A DNA stretch of 64,000 bases, from assembly GCA_040385105.1 (NCBI GenBank), contig JAZKHY010000004.1, forward strand, positions 62,001 to 126,000. The letters are read 5' to 3'. The translations under genes were made by a program, and so were the position numbers. The stretch is from JACMQX01 sp040385105 (GTDB lineage Bacteria > Pseudomonadota > Gammaproteobacteria > Burkholderiales > Burkholderiaceae_C). Below the pieces are notes generated by a model, which searched no databases, was not told where the DNA came from, and worked only from the letters and a program-made list of their open reading frames with translations. Every line of letters begins with the position of its first letter. Position 1 is the first letter of the stretch. Positions 57,210 through 64,000 of this stretch are shown piece after piece.

Positions 57210-59543
57210 ATGCAAGCCACACAAGAGCAATTGCCACAGCACCCGGATGAACTTGACGCAAGCGCGGCGGCCCCGCCTGCGCTGCGCAGGCGGACGCTGC
57301 TGGCCTATGCAGTTTCGGCCCCTGCGCTGACCGTTGCGGCCGGCTTCGGCCTGATGCCGTCCACCGCCGCCGCGGCGCTGCCGCTCACCCCGCCGGACAC
57401 GGTGGACTTCTATGACGTGGGCGACTCGCTGGTGCAGACCGCGCTGCCGACCATGCCGCTGGTCAAGCTGGAGATCGGCACCGACGGCCGCGTGCGGCTG
57501 GACCTGCCGCGCCTGGAGTCCGGCCAGGGCATTGCCACCGCCTGCGGGATGATGGTGGCGGAAGAGCTGGACGTGCCCCTGGGCATGGTGGACGTCACCT
57601 CGGCCGATGCACGGCCCGAGCTGATGTACAACCAGATCTCCGGCGGCTCGGCCGCGGTGCGCTGCTTTGACCTGGCCCTGCCCGTCATGGCCGCCGCCGC
57701 GCGCGCCCGCCTGCTCTTGGCCGCGGGCCAGCTGTTCGGCGTGTCCCCTTCGACGCTGACGGTGAATGCCGGCGTGGTGGCCACCTCCGACGGCCGCGTC
57801 GCCACCTATGCGGACCTGAGCGCCGCTGCTGCGCTGCTGGCCCTGCCTGGCAGTGTGGTGCCCAAGGCACCCTCGCAGTACCGCGTCATCGGCACGGCCG
57901 CGCGGCGCCTGGATGCACTGGACATCGTCACCGGCAAGAAGAAATTCACCATGGACCAGGACGTGCCGAACGCGAAACCGACGATGCTGCGCATGCCCTC
58001 GCAGATTCGCGGCACGGTGGTCAGCGTCAACAACCTCGGCGCGGTCAAGGCCATGCCCGGCGTGCTGGACGTGGTGGTCATCCCCGGCGGCGGCACCATC
58101 GTGGCCAACCCGCCCGGCGTGGCGGTGATGGCCGAGACCTTCGGCCAGGCCTATGCCGGCGCCCTCGCGCTGGACATCACCTGGGGCAACGGCCCGCTGG
58201 CGGGCAAATCCGACGCGGACATCCAGGCCCAGCTCAAGGCCTCGCTGCTGCCGCTGCCGGCACTGCCGCTGGGCGCCCTGTCGGTGGCGGGCGACTTCCA
58301 GTTTGCGGCGGCCACCCACTGCCCGCTGGAGGTGGAATGCGCGATTGCCGATGTGCGGCCCGGCAGCGCCGAGATCTGGGCCGGCCTGCAGTCGCCCATC
58401 GTGACGCAACAGGCCATTGCCATCGACCTGGGCCTGCCGCAGGACAAGGTCAAGGTGCACGTCGTGCCCTCGGGCGGCTCCTTCGGCCGGCGCCTGTTCT
58501 GGGACCCGGTGCAGGTGGCGGCGCAGGTGTCAAAGCTCACGGGCCGCATCTGCAAGCTGATGTATCACCGCACCGACGACATCCGCCAGACGCGGCTGCG
58601 CCCGCCCCAGTTCCACCGCGTGCGCGCCACGCTGCTGCTGGGCCAGGTGGTGGCCTATGACCAGCAGGTGGCAGCCGTGCGCCTGGACGCGCGCCATGGC
58701 TACGGCGAGATCGGCACCGCGCTGGGCGGCTCGCTGCCGCCAATGGTGGCCAACACCGTGGGCAACCTCGGCTACGAGCAGTTCTTCTTCAAGACCATGG
58801 TCGCCTCGCCCTACAACTACGGCGTGAGCTCCAAGCTGCTGCTGCCGCTGGCGCTGGACATGAACACGGTGTCGTACCGCTCGGTGCACATCATGCCGGC
58901 GCGCACCTGCGAGGAGGTCATCACCGACGAGATCGCCCGCCGCATGAACAAGGACCCGGTCGCGTTCCGCCTGGAGTTCGCGCGGCAGGAGCGCGCGAAG
59001 GCCTGCCTGCGCAAGGTGGCCCAGTTGGCCAACTGGGGCAAGGCCATGCCCGCAGGTTTTGCGCAGGGCTGCAGCCTGCATCAGGAGTCGCGCTCTTACT
59101 GCGCGGCCGTGGTGGAGGTGGATGCGCGCGACCCGGGCAATGTGAAGGTGACAAAGGCGGTGATCGCCATCGACGTGGGCAAGCCGATCAACACGCTGGG
59201 CATCGACGCCCAGATCCAGGGTGCGCTGGCGGAGGCCATCGCACTGGTGCTGAACGCCGGGCTCACCATCAGGGACGGCCTGCCCATCGAGTCGAGCTAC
59301 AGCAACTACCGCTTCACGAAGATGAAGGACTACCCCAAGGACGTGCAGGTCATCATCATGCCGAACACCGGCGAGGCCGTCGGCGGCCTGGGCGAAGTCG
59401 GCCTGTCGGTGGCCGCAGGCGCCATTGCCAATGCCTATGCGCGCGCCACCGGCATCAAGCCGCGCAAGTTCCCGCTCAATGCCCAGCCCGAGTATGTGCT
59501 GGTGCCCCCGGGCGAGCTGCCCGCCCCCGTCTTTGTGTCCTGA
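57210..59543 (+). CDS. Xanthine dehydrogenase-family molybdopterin subunit with Tat signal (IorB-like)
   Basis: 777 residues, the molybdopterin-binding large subunit of the isoquinoline 1-oxidoreductase type. The N-terminus has a twin-arginine signal, LRRRTLLAYAVSAPALT (about 28-44). Molybdopterin/active-site segments include GGSFGRR and the C-terminal EAVGGLGEVGLSVA, whose Glu matches the catalytic base. ATG at 57210 is preceded by AAGGAG. The enzyme hydroxylates an N-heterocycle or aldehyde with water as oxygen donor. It is exported, presumably folded, together with the small subunit encoded 11 bp downstream. Confidence 0.9.
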   Translation: MQATQEQLPQHPDELDASAAAPPALRRRTLLAYAVSAPALTVAAGFGLMPSTAAAALPLTPPDTVDFYDVGDSLVQTALPTMPLVKLEIGTDGRVRLDLPRLESGQGIATACGMMVAEELDVPLGMVDVTSADARPELMYNQISGGSAAVRCFDLALPVMAAAARARLLLAAGQLFGVSPSTLTVNAGVVATSDGRVATYADLSAAAALLALPGSVVPKAPSQYRVIGTAARRLDALDIVTGKKKFTMDQDVPNAKPTMLRMPSQIRGTVVSVNNLGAVKAMPGVLDVVVIPGGGTIVANPPGVAVMAETFGQAYAGALALDITWGNGPLAGKSDADIQAQLKASLLPLPALPLGALSVAGDFQFAAATHCPLEVECAIADVRPGSAEIWAGLQSPIVTQQAIAIDLGLPQDKVKVHVVPSGGSFGRRLFWDPVQVAAQVSKLTGRICKLMYHRTDDIRQTRLRPPQFHRVRATLLLGQVVAYDQQVAAVRLDARHGYGEIGTALGGSLPPMVANTVGNLGYEQFFFKTMVASPYNYGVSSKLLLPLALDMNTVSYRSVHIMPARTCEEVITDEIARRMNKDPVAFRLEFARQERAKACLRKVAQLANWGKAMPAGFAQGCSLHQESRSYCAAVVEVDARDPGNVKVTKAVIAIDVGKPINTLGIDAQIQGALAEAIALVLNAGLTIRDGLPIESSYSNYRFTKMKDYPKDVQVIIMPNTGEAVGGLGEVGLSVAAGAIANAYARATGIKPRKFPLNAQPEYVLVPPGELPAPVFVS

Positions 59544-59554
59544 AAGGAACTGCC

Positions 59555-60013
59555 ATGCCCAACTACAACCTCACCGTCAACGGCGCCGCAGTCAACGTGG
59601 AAGCGCCGGCCAACATGGCATTGCTCTGGGTGCTGCGCGACAAGCTCGGCATCACCGGCCCCAAGTACGGATGCGGCGTCAACGTCTGCAAGGCCTGCAC
59701 CTGCCTGGTCAACGGCAAGGCGGTGCAGACCTGCGTGACCAGCGTCGCATCGGTGCGCGGCAAGAGCGTCACCACCATCGAGGGCCTGGCCACAGGCACC
59801 ACGCTGCACCCGGTGCAGCAGGCCTGGCTGAACCGCGACGTAGCCCAGTGCGGCTTCTGCCAGCCCGGCCAGATCATGGCCGCGGTGGACCTGCTCAGCC
59901 GCACGAAGAACCCGACGGACGCCGACATCGACGCGATTGAGAACATGTGCCGCTGCGGCACCTACGGCCGCATCCGCGAGGCCATCAAGGAAGCGGCATC
60001 GCTGATGCCGTGA
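59555..60013 (+). CDS. 2Fe-2S small subunit of the molybdenum hydroxylase (IorA-like)
   Basis: A 152-residue iron-sulphur protein with both 2Fe-2S clusters: plant-type Cys40, Cys45, Cys48, Cys60 and the helical cluster Cys99, Cys102, Cys132, Cys134. It passes electrons from the molybdenum site. It has no signal peptide, so it would be exported bound to the Tat-signalled large subunit. A cytochrome c partner and the maturation factor XdhC are not in the neighbourhood. Confidence 0.92.
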   Translation: MPNYNLTVNGAAVNVEAPANMALLWVLRDKLGITGPKYGCGVNVCKACTCLVNGKAVQTCVTSVASVRGKSVTTIEGLATGTTLHPVQQAWLNRDVAQCGFCQPGQIMAAVDLLSRTKNPTDADIDAIENMCRCGTYGRIREAIKEAASLMP

Positions 60014-60014
60014 T

Positions 60015-60473
60015 TCAGGAAGACGGCGCGCCAACCCTGGCGCGCGCGTCCAGCACCTGGCTGGTCGCGGGGTCGAAGTCGCACTCGTAAGCCACCGGCA
60101 TCTTCGCGCCGCCCGCGTTCTGGAAGTGCACCTTGTTGCCCAGGTAGGTGATGGTGCCCTTGCGCTCGTCCAGCCAGTTGTAGTCGTGGAAGATGGAGTC
60201 GGCGCCCGGCTCCGTCCACTGCGCGCTGAAGGCGGCGAGCTGCTCGATGGGCAGCCTGCAGTGCAGGCTGGCCTCGCGCACCGCCTTCAGGGCGGCACAA
60301 CGCAGGTACCTGCTGCAGTCCTGTTCCGCAGGTATCGCGGCACGCGTGACCGGCGCGGGCGCGCTGCCACCGGTGCCGGCGGCCCACCAGGCGGTGGCAC
60401 CGATCAGCGCCGTGGCGCCGACGCCCAGCCAGAGCGGCCATGACCTGCCGGCCATCGTGCGGCGCGGCCTCAT
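60015..60473 (-). CDS. Small membrane-anchored protein of unknown function
   Basis: 152 residues. One hydrophobic segment at about 13-34 (SWPLWLGVGATALIGATAWWAA) follows a basic N-terminus, so the rest is probably periplasmic. The remaining domain has four cysteines, in DCSRYLRC, HCRLP and ECDFD. No known family is recognised. The start overlaps the Crp/Fnr gene stop by 4 bp, so the two are co-translated. Its stop lies next to the 2Fe-2S gene stop, convergent with it. Confidence 0.7.
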   Translation of the reverse strand: MRPRRTMAGRSWPLWLGVGATALIGATAWWAAGTGGSAPAPVTRAAIPAEQDCSRYLRCAALKAVREASLHCRLPIEQLAAFSAQWTEPGADSIFHDYNWLDERKGTITYLGNKVHFQNAGGAKMPVAYECDFDPATSQVLDARARVGAPSS

Positions 60474-61204
60474 GCCGCCAGCCTTTCGCGCCGGGGGCGC
60501 TCCAGCCGGCCCGCGCTGCCGGCATAGCCGCGCAGGCCCGGCAGGTCCAGCACCGCCACGCCGCCATACTCCACCCTCAGCAGGCCCGCGCGCTCCAGGG
60601 CATGCAGCGCCTCGTTGGCCCGCTGGCGCGAGATGGCCGCGAGCAGGCCGATCTCTTCCTGGCTCAGCTTCACGAAATTGCCCGCACGCGGGTTGAGCTC
60701 GGTGTCAAACAGCCCGGCCAGGCAATGCGCGACGCGGGCATCCGGCCCGAACATGCGGTCGTATTCCACAAGCCCGATGAACATGCTCAGCCGCGCATTG
60801 ATGTGGCACAGCAGGAAGCGGTTGAACGCGAGGTTGGTGGACACCAGCCGCTCGAACGTGGCCCGCGGCACACAGGCGATGCGGGTCGCGCGTATCGCCA
60901 CACCGTCAAATCGCCAGCGGCCGGGGCGCAGCAGCGAGCCTTCACCGGCCCAGGCGCCGGCCATGACACCGGTCAGCGTTGACTGGCGGCCATCGGCCTG
61001 CGAGACCGACATCTTGACCAGGCCGTCGATCACGCCGATCCAGTGCTCCGCCGGCTCGCCGCAGCGGATGGCATAGCCGCCCGCCGGCACCTGCCGCTCG
61101 CGTGTTTCGGATATGACGCGGTCCATCTCGGACGGCGTCAGCGTCTGTGCCCAGGTGCTGCAGCGCAGCATCTCCTCCAGGCCGAGGGTGTTTTTTGTCT
61201 CCAT
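60470..61204 (-). CDS. Crp/Fnr-family transcriptional regulator
   Basis: A 244-residue regulator: cyclic-nucleotide-binding-like beta-roll at about 20-125, a long dimerisation helix, and a C-terminal winged HTH (LSQEEIGLLAAISRQRANEALHALE). The beta-roll lacks a clear cAMP-binding RxS motif, and there is no N-terminal FNR cysteine cluster, so the ligand or signal is unknown. ATG at 61204 (METKNTL) is preferred to the earlier in-frame start. It is co-translated with the small membrane protein. Confidence 0.88.
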   Translation of the reverse strand: METKNTLGLEEMLRCSTWAQTLTPSEMDRVISETRERQVPAGGYAIRCGEPAEHWIGVIDGLVKMSVSQADGRQSTLTGVMAGAWAGEGSLLRPGRWRFDGVAIRATRIACVPRATFERLVSTNLAFNRFLLCHINARLSMFIGLVEYDRMFGPDARVAHCLAGLFDTELNPRAGNFVKLSQEEIGLLAAISRQRANEALHALERAGLLRVEYGGVAVLDLPGLRGYAGSAGRLERPRRERLAA

Positions 61205-61236
61205 GGGGACGCTACGCGGCAACGGCCCGAACGGAT

Positions 61237-62187
61237 TCAGGTTTGGCGCGGTTCCTTGCGGCCATGCAGCAGACGCAGGAAATGCTCCGCCGGCCGGCTC
61301 AGCGGCCGGTCCTTGGGCACCAGGCTGCCGTAGGCTTCCAGCTTGCGCTTCATCTGGTAAGCCACGATGTGCAGCACGCCATGGTCGGCATCGCGCCGGG
61401 CCACGAGCGCCGGTATCACGCCGATCATCTGCGAGCGGCGGATCAGGTTGATGGTGGTGAGGATGGAGCCGGTTTCAGTCAGGCCCCGGGGCATCGGCAG
61501 GTTGTGGTCGCGGAACTCGCGCTCGATGACTTCGCGCATCGGGCTGCCGTGCGGCTGCAGGATCCACGGGTAGGCCACCATGTCCTCAAAGGCCACGCGG
61601 CGCTTGCGCGCCAGCGGGTGGTCCGGCCCGACGACCACCGACAGCGCCTCATCCTCGATCGACCTGAAGGTGCATTCGATGCCCGGGTGGGCCGTCAGCC
61701 GGCCGATCACCACCTCCAGCACGCCCTCGCGCAGCTGCGCAACCAGCCTGTCGCTGGTGTCCACGGCAATCTCCATCGACAGCAGCGGGAACTGCGCCTT
61801 CAGGCCCACCAGCGCATCGCTCAGCCGGCCAGGCGACGCCGCCATGATGCTGCCCACTGAAAACCTGCCCGCGCTGCCCTGCCGCAGTTCGCCCAGCTCG
61901 CGGTTCAGCGCCTCCATGTTGCCGCGAATACTCTGGAAGTAGCCGGTGACGCGTTCACCCGCCGCATTGAGCTGGATGCCGCGGCCGACACGGTCAAACA
62001 GCGGCTGGCCCAGCGCGCTTTCCAGCTCATGCAGCATCTTGGTGGCAGCCGGCTGGCTCAGGCCCAGCGCGCCGGCCGCAGCACGCAGCGTGCGGTGGTC
62101 CTTGATGGCCAGGATGAGCGCAATCTGCCGCATGCGCAGCCGGTTGAGCAGTTGCGGCGTGCTGTCCTGCGTATCAATGGAGCCCAT
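61237..62187 (-). CDS. LysR-family transcriptional regulator
   Basis: A 316-residue LysR protein. The HTH lies at about 20-78 (LRAAAGALGLSQPAATKMLHELE); the effector domain follows from about residue 105. It is divergent from the Bug/PdxA-like operon starting at 62299, which it probably regulates through the T-N11-A site at 62194. Confidence 0.92.
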   Translation of the reverse strand: MGSIDTQDSTPQLLNRLRMRQIALILAIKDHRTLRAAAGALGLSQPAATKMLHELESALGQPLFDRVGRGIQLNAAGERVTGYFQSIRGNMEALNRELGELRQGSAGRFSVGSIMAASPGRLSDALVGLKAQFPLLSMEIAVDTSDRLVAQLREGVLEVVIGRLTAHPGIECTFRSIEDEALSVVVGPDHPLARKRRVAFEDMVAYPWILQPHGSPMREVIEREFRDHNLPMPRGLTETGSILTTINLIRRSQMIGVIPALVARRDADHGVLHIVAYQMKRKLEAYGSLVPKDRPLSRPAEHFLRLLHGRKEPRQT

Positions 62188-62193
62188 GATTGA

Positions 62194-62206
62194 TTACCTC
62201 AGGTTA
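62194..62206. promoter_or_regulatory. LysR-type T-N11-A box
   Basis: TTACCTCAGGTTA contains a T-N11-A frame around the odd palindrome ACCT-C-AGGT. It lies just upstream of the LysR start codon in the 111-bp divergent gap. Wider arms TGATTGATT (62187) and AATCAATCA (62237) flank the region. This is the usual recognition-site geometry for autoregulating LysR proteins. Confidence 0.5.
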
Positions 62207-62298
62207 TTTTTCGATCAAATACTTTCAGTTTACGGGAATCAATCAGGCGCCTACGATCAGTCCCAGCCGATTCATTCAAACCAGCCGGAGACAAATTC

Positions 62299-63267
62299 AT
62301 GAACAGACGTATTGCCATTGCGGGCGCAGCATTGCTCGCCCTGGGCGCCACCACAGCGCATGCACAGGCGCAGGCCTGGCCCAACCGGCCGGTGAAAATC
62401 CTTGTCGGCTCCGCGCCCGGCGGCGGCACAGACGCCATGGCCCGCGCCGTGGCTGACCGCCTCGGCCCGCTGCTGGGCCAGCCGGTGGTGGCAGAAAACC
62501 GCCCCGGCGCTTCCAACACACTGGCAGCGGACGCCACCGCCAAGTCCACCGACGGCCACACCATGGTGATGGGCGTGGTCACGGCGCATGCCATTGCGCC
62601 GCACCTGCTCAAGCTGGGCTACGACACCAACAAGGACCTGGTCCCGGTCGTGTTCGTGGGCGCGGTGCCCAATGTGCTCGTGGTCAGCAACAGCGTGGCG
62701 GCCGACTCGGTGCCATCGCTCGTCAAGCTGGCCAAGGCCTCGCCCGGCAAGCTGAACTACGCCAGCAGCGGCGCCGGCAGCACCCAGCACATCGCCGCAG
62801 AAGTGTTCAAGGACGCGGCCGGCGCAGACATCGCCCATGTGCCGTACAAGGGCTCCGGCCCGGCGCTGATCGACCTGATCGGCGGCCAGGTGCAGATGAG
62901 CTTTGACACCATGCCCTCGGTCATCGGTCACATCAAGGGCGGCAAGATCCGCGCGCTCGCCGTCACGACCGCCAAGCGCAACCCGCAGCTGCCCAATGTG
63001 CCGACGATGGCCGAGCAGGGCATGCCGGGCGTCGAGATCAGCGCCTGGTATGGCATCTACATGCCGTCGTCCACGCCGAAAGCGGTGCAGGACAAGGTCC
63101 ACGAGATGGTGACCCAGGTGCTGGCCATGCCCGAGACCAGGACGCGGCTGGAGGCTGTGGGCGCAGAAATCACTCCGATGACGCAGGCGCAGTTCGCGCA
63201 GTTCCAGGCGGCCGAGTACAAGCGCTTCGGCGACATCATCAAGAAGAACAACATCCGCCTGGATTGA
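62299..63267 (+). CDS. Bug/TctC-family binding protein
   Basis: A 322-residue receptor with a signal peptide (cleavage near AHAQA at 25). Mature start AWPNRPVKILVGSAPGGGTDAMARA; LPNVPTMAEQGMPG near the C-terminal lobe. It is followed 6 bp later by the PdxA-like gene, so import and the first oxidation step are probably linked. Confidence 0.92.
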   Translation: MNRRIAIAGAALLALGATTAHAQAQAWPNRPVKILVGSAPGGGTDAMARAVADRLGPLLGQPVVAENRPGASNTLAADATAKSTDGHTMVMGVVTAHAIAPHLLKLGYDTNKDLVPVVFVGAVPNVLVVSNSVAADSVPSLVKLAKASPGKLNYASSGAGSTQHIAAEVFKDAAGADIAHVPYKGSGPALIDLIGGQVQMSFDTMPSVIGHIKGGKIRALAVTTAKRNPQLPNVPTMAEQGMPGVEISAWYGIYMPSSTPKAVQDKVHEMVTQVLAMPETRTRLEAVGAEITPMTQAQFAQFQAAEYKRFGDIIKKNNIRLD

Positions 63268-63273
63268 TTCCCC

Positions 63274-64000
63274 ATGAGCCATCCTGACCTGCCGGCCAAC
63301 CTGCCCGTTGTGGCGCTCACCCTGGGCGACCCCGCCGGCATCGGCTCCGAACTGATCGCGCGCCTGCTGGCGAAGCCCGAGGCCATGGCCCTGGCCAACA
63401 TCGTGCTGGTGGGCGACCGCTGGCTGTGGAAAGACGGGCAGAACATCGCGGGCCTCAGCGTTGCCACTGACGAAGTGCAGTCCCTGGCCCAGGTGCGCGG
63501 GCGCAGCAGCACTGCACGCCCCGCATTCCTGGCGGTGGACACCATCACGCCCGTCATGGTTCACCGCGGCAAGGCCGAGCCTGCGGGCGGCCAGTCGGTG
63601 CTCAAGGTGCTGGACCAGTGCATGGATGCGACGCTGGCGGGCCAGCTCGATGCCATCTGCTTTGCCCCGCTGAACAAGCAGGCGATGAAGACCGGCGGCA
63701 TGCAGCATGAGGACGAACTGCACCACTTTGCAGAGCACCTGGGCGTGACGGGCTACTTCTGCGAATTCAACACACTGGGCGAGCTGTGGACGTCGCGCAT
63801 CTCGTCGCATGTGCCGCTCAAAGACGTGGCCAGCTACCTGAGCGTGGAGCGCATCCAGCAGGCTTCAGAGCTGATCTACCGCTCGCTGCTGGCCACCGGC
63901 ATCCGCAACCCGAAGGTGGCCATTGCCGCATTCAACCCGCATGGCGGCGACGGCGGCGTCTGCGGCCGCGAAGAGATCGACATCATCGGGCCGGCCGTCA
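63274..64000 (+). CDS. PdxA-family dehydrogenase, N-terminal part (truncated by window edge)
   Basis: The first 242 codons of a PdxA-like NAD-dependent dehydrogenase; the 3' end lies beyond the window. The N-terminal ALTLGDPAGIGSELI and FNPHGGDGG (near 220-228) are family motifs. His179 (SSHVPLKDV) and His223 match two PdxA metal ligands. The third position, usually GHTE, reads HEDELHHFAE (145-154), so that ligand may be displaced. PdxA homologues oxidise 4-phosphohydroxy-threonine, threonate or erythronate 4-phosphates, or dihydrodiols (TphB). Coupling to a Bug receptor and LysR regulator favours a catabolic paralogue over vitamin B6 synthesis. Confidence 0.88.
   Translation, partial: MSHPDLPANLPVVALTLGDPAGIGSELIARLLAKPEAMALANIVLVGDRWLWKDGQNIAGLSVATDEVQSLAQVRGRSSTARPAFLAVDTITPVMVHRGKAEPAGGQSVLKVLDQCMDATLAGQLDAICFAPLNKQAMKTGGMQHEDELHHFAEHLGVTGYFCEFNTLGELWTSRISSHVPLKDVASYLSVERIQQASELIYRSLLATGIRNPKVAIAAFNPHGGDGGVCGREEIDIIGPAV

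Noticed and set aside
1..64000. CRISPR arrays, prophage, transposases, tRNA or rRNA genes
   Set aside because: No regularly spaced direct repeats, integrase/transposase motifs or RNA-gene signatures were seen in reading through the window.

Overview
The window is GC-rich DNA, roughly two thirds G+C in the coding parts, with densely packed genes, many ATGA stop/start overlaps and only short AT-rich promoter islands. Five Bug/TctC-type periplasmic binding proteins (one truncated by the left edge), many CoA-dependent catabolic genes and LysR/IclR/LacI regulators point to a metabolically versatile betaproteobacterium of the Burkholderiales (Comamonadaceae or Alcaligenaceae style). The species cannot be named from this sequence. 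I saw no rRNA, tRNA, CRISPR array, phage or insertion sequence. No gap between genes exceeds about 210 bp.

Region 1 (1-25183) is a CoA-linked degradation island. It starts with the tail of a Bug protein and an NDP-forming acyl-CoA synthetase. A leftward block follows (two adjacent acyl-CoA dehydrogenases and an SDR), then a divergent rightward block (CaiB-type CoA transferase, enoyl-CoA hydratase, Bug protein). From 21281 down to 8912 runs an uninterrupted 11-gene leftward operon: sugar-type binding protein, cysteine-less thiolase, DUF35 protein, FadB-like enzyme, ABC ATPase, Asp-box propeller, BKACE enzyme, nitrilase-family amidase, CMD-family protein, NAD epimerase and a KstD-like flavoenzyme. 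The two matching ABC permeases and a second NDP-forming acyl-CoA synthetase lie on the opposite strand across a 100-bp divergent promoter. An IclR regulator closes the block. The enzyme set resembles steroid or terpenoid ring and side-chain degradation, but the importer is of carbohydrate type; the substrate is unknown.

Region 2 (26143-30151) is an accessory pair: a hipBA toxin-antitoxin module with a recognisable operator, tail-to-tail with a secreted caspase-like/Sel1-repeat protein.

Region 3 (30252-38855) is the most interesting part. Two identical perfect palindromes, TGCACACGTGTGCA, sit at 32281 and 34491 in promoter positions. One lies between divergent operons: CMD protein and acyl-CoA ligase leftward; APH-type kinase, active-site-altered enolase homologue, D-2-hydroxyacid dehydrogenase and LacI regulator rightward. 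The other lies upstream of a thiolase and HSD10-like SDR operon. I infer a LacI regulon for an undescribed phosphorylated-intermediate catabolic pathway.

Region 4 (38889-46212) holds an orphan pseudouridine-5'-phosphate glycosidase coupled to an S41 protease, and an OmpR/histidine-kinase pair divergent from a CcdA-type membrane protein, a thioredoxin and a secreted serine hydrolase. Repeated TGTATCC sites lie between the two-component genes and ccdA.

Region 5 (46241-64000) contains a LysR-controlled operon with a MetX-like hydrolase, two Bug proteins and a split AtuA; a Ugp-like ABC importer with a phosphodiesterase-fold protein; a Tat-exported molybdenum hydroxylase pair; a Crp/Fnr regulator with a small membrane protein; and a LysR gene divergent from a Bug protein and a PdxA-like dehydrogenase that runs off the right edge.
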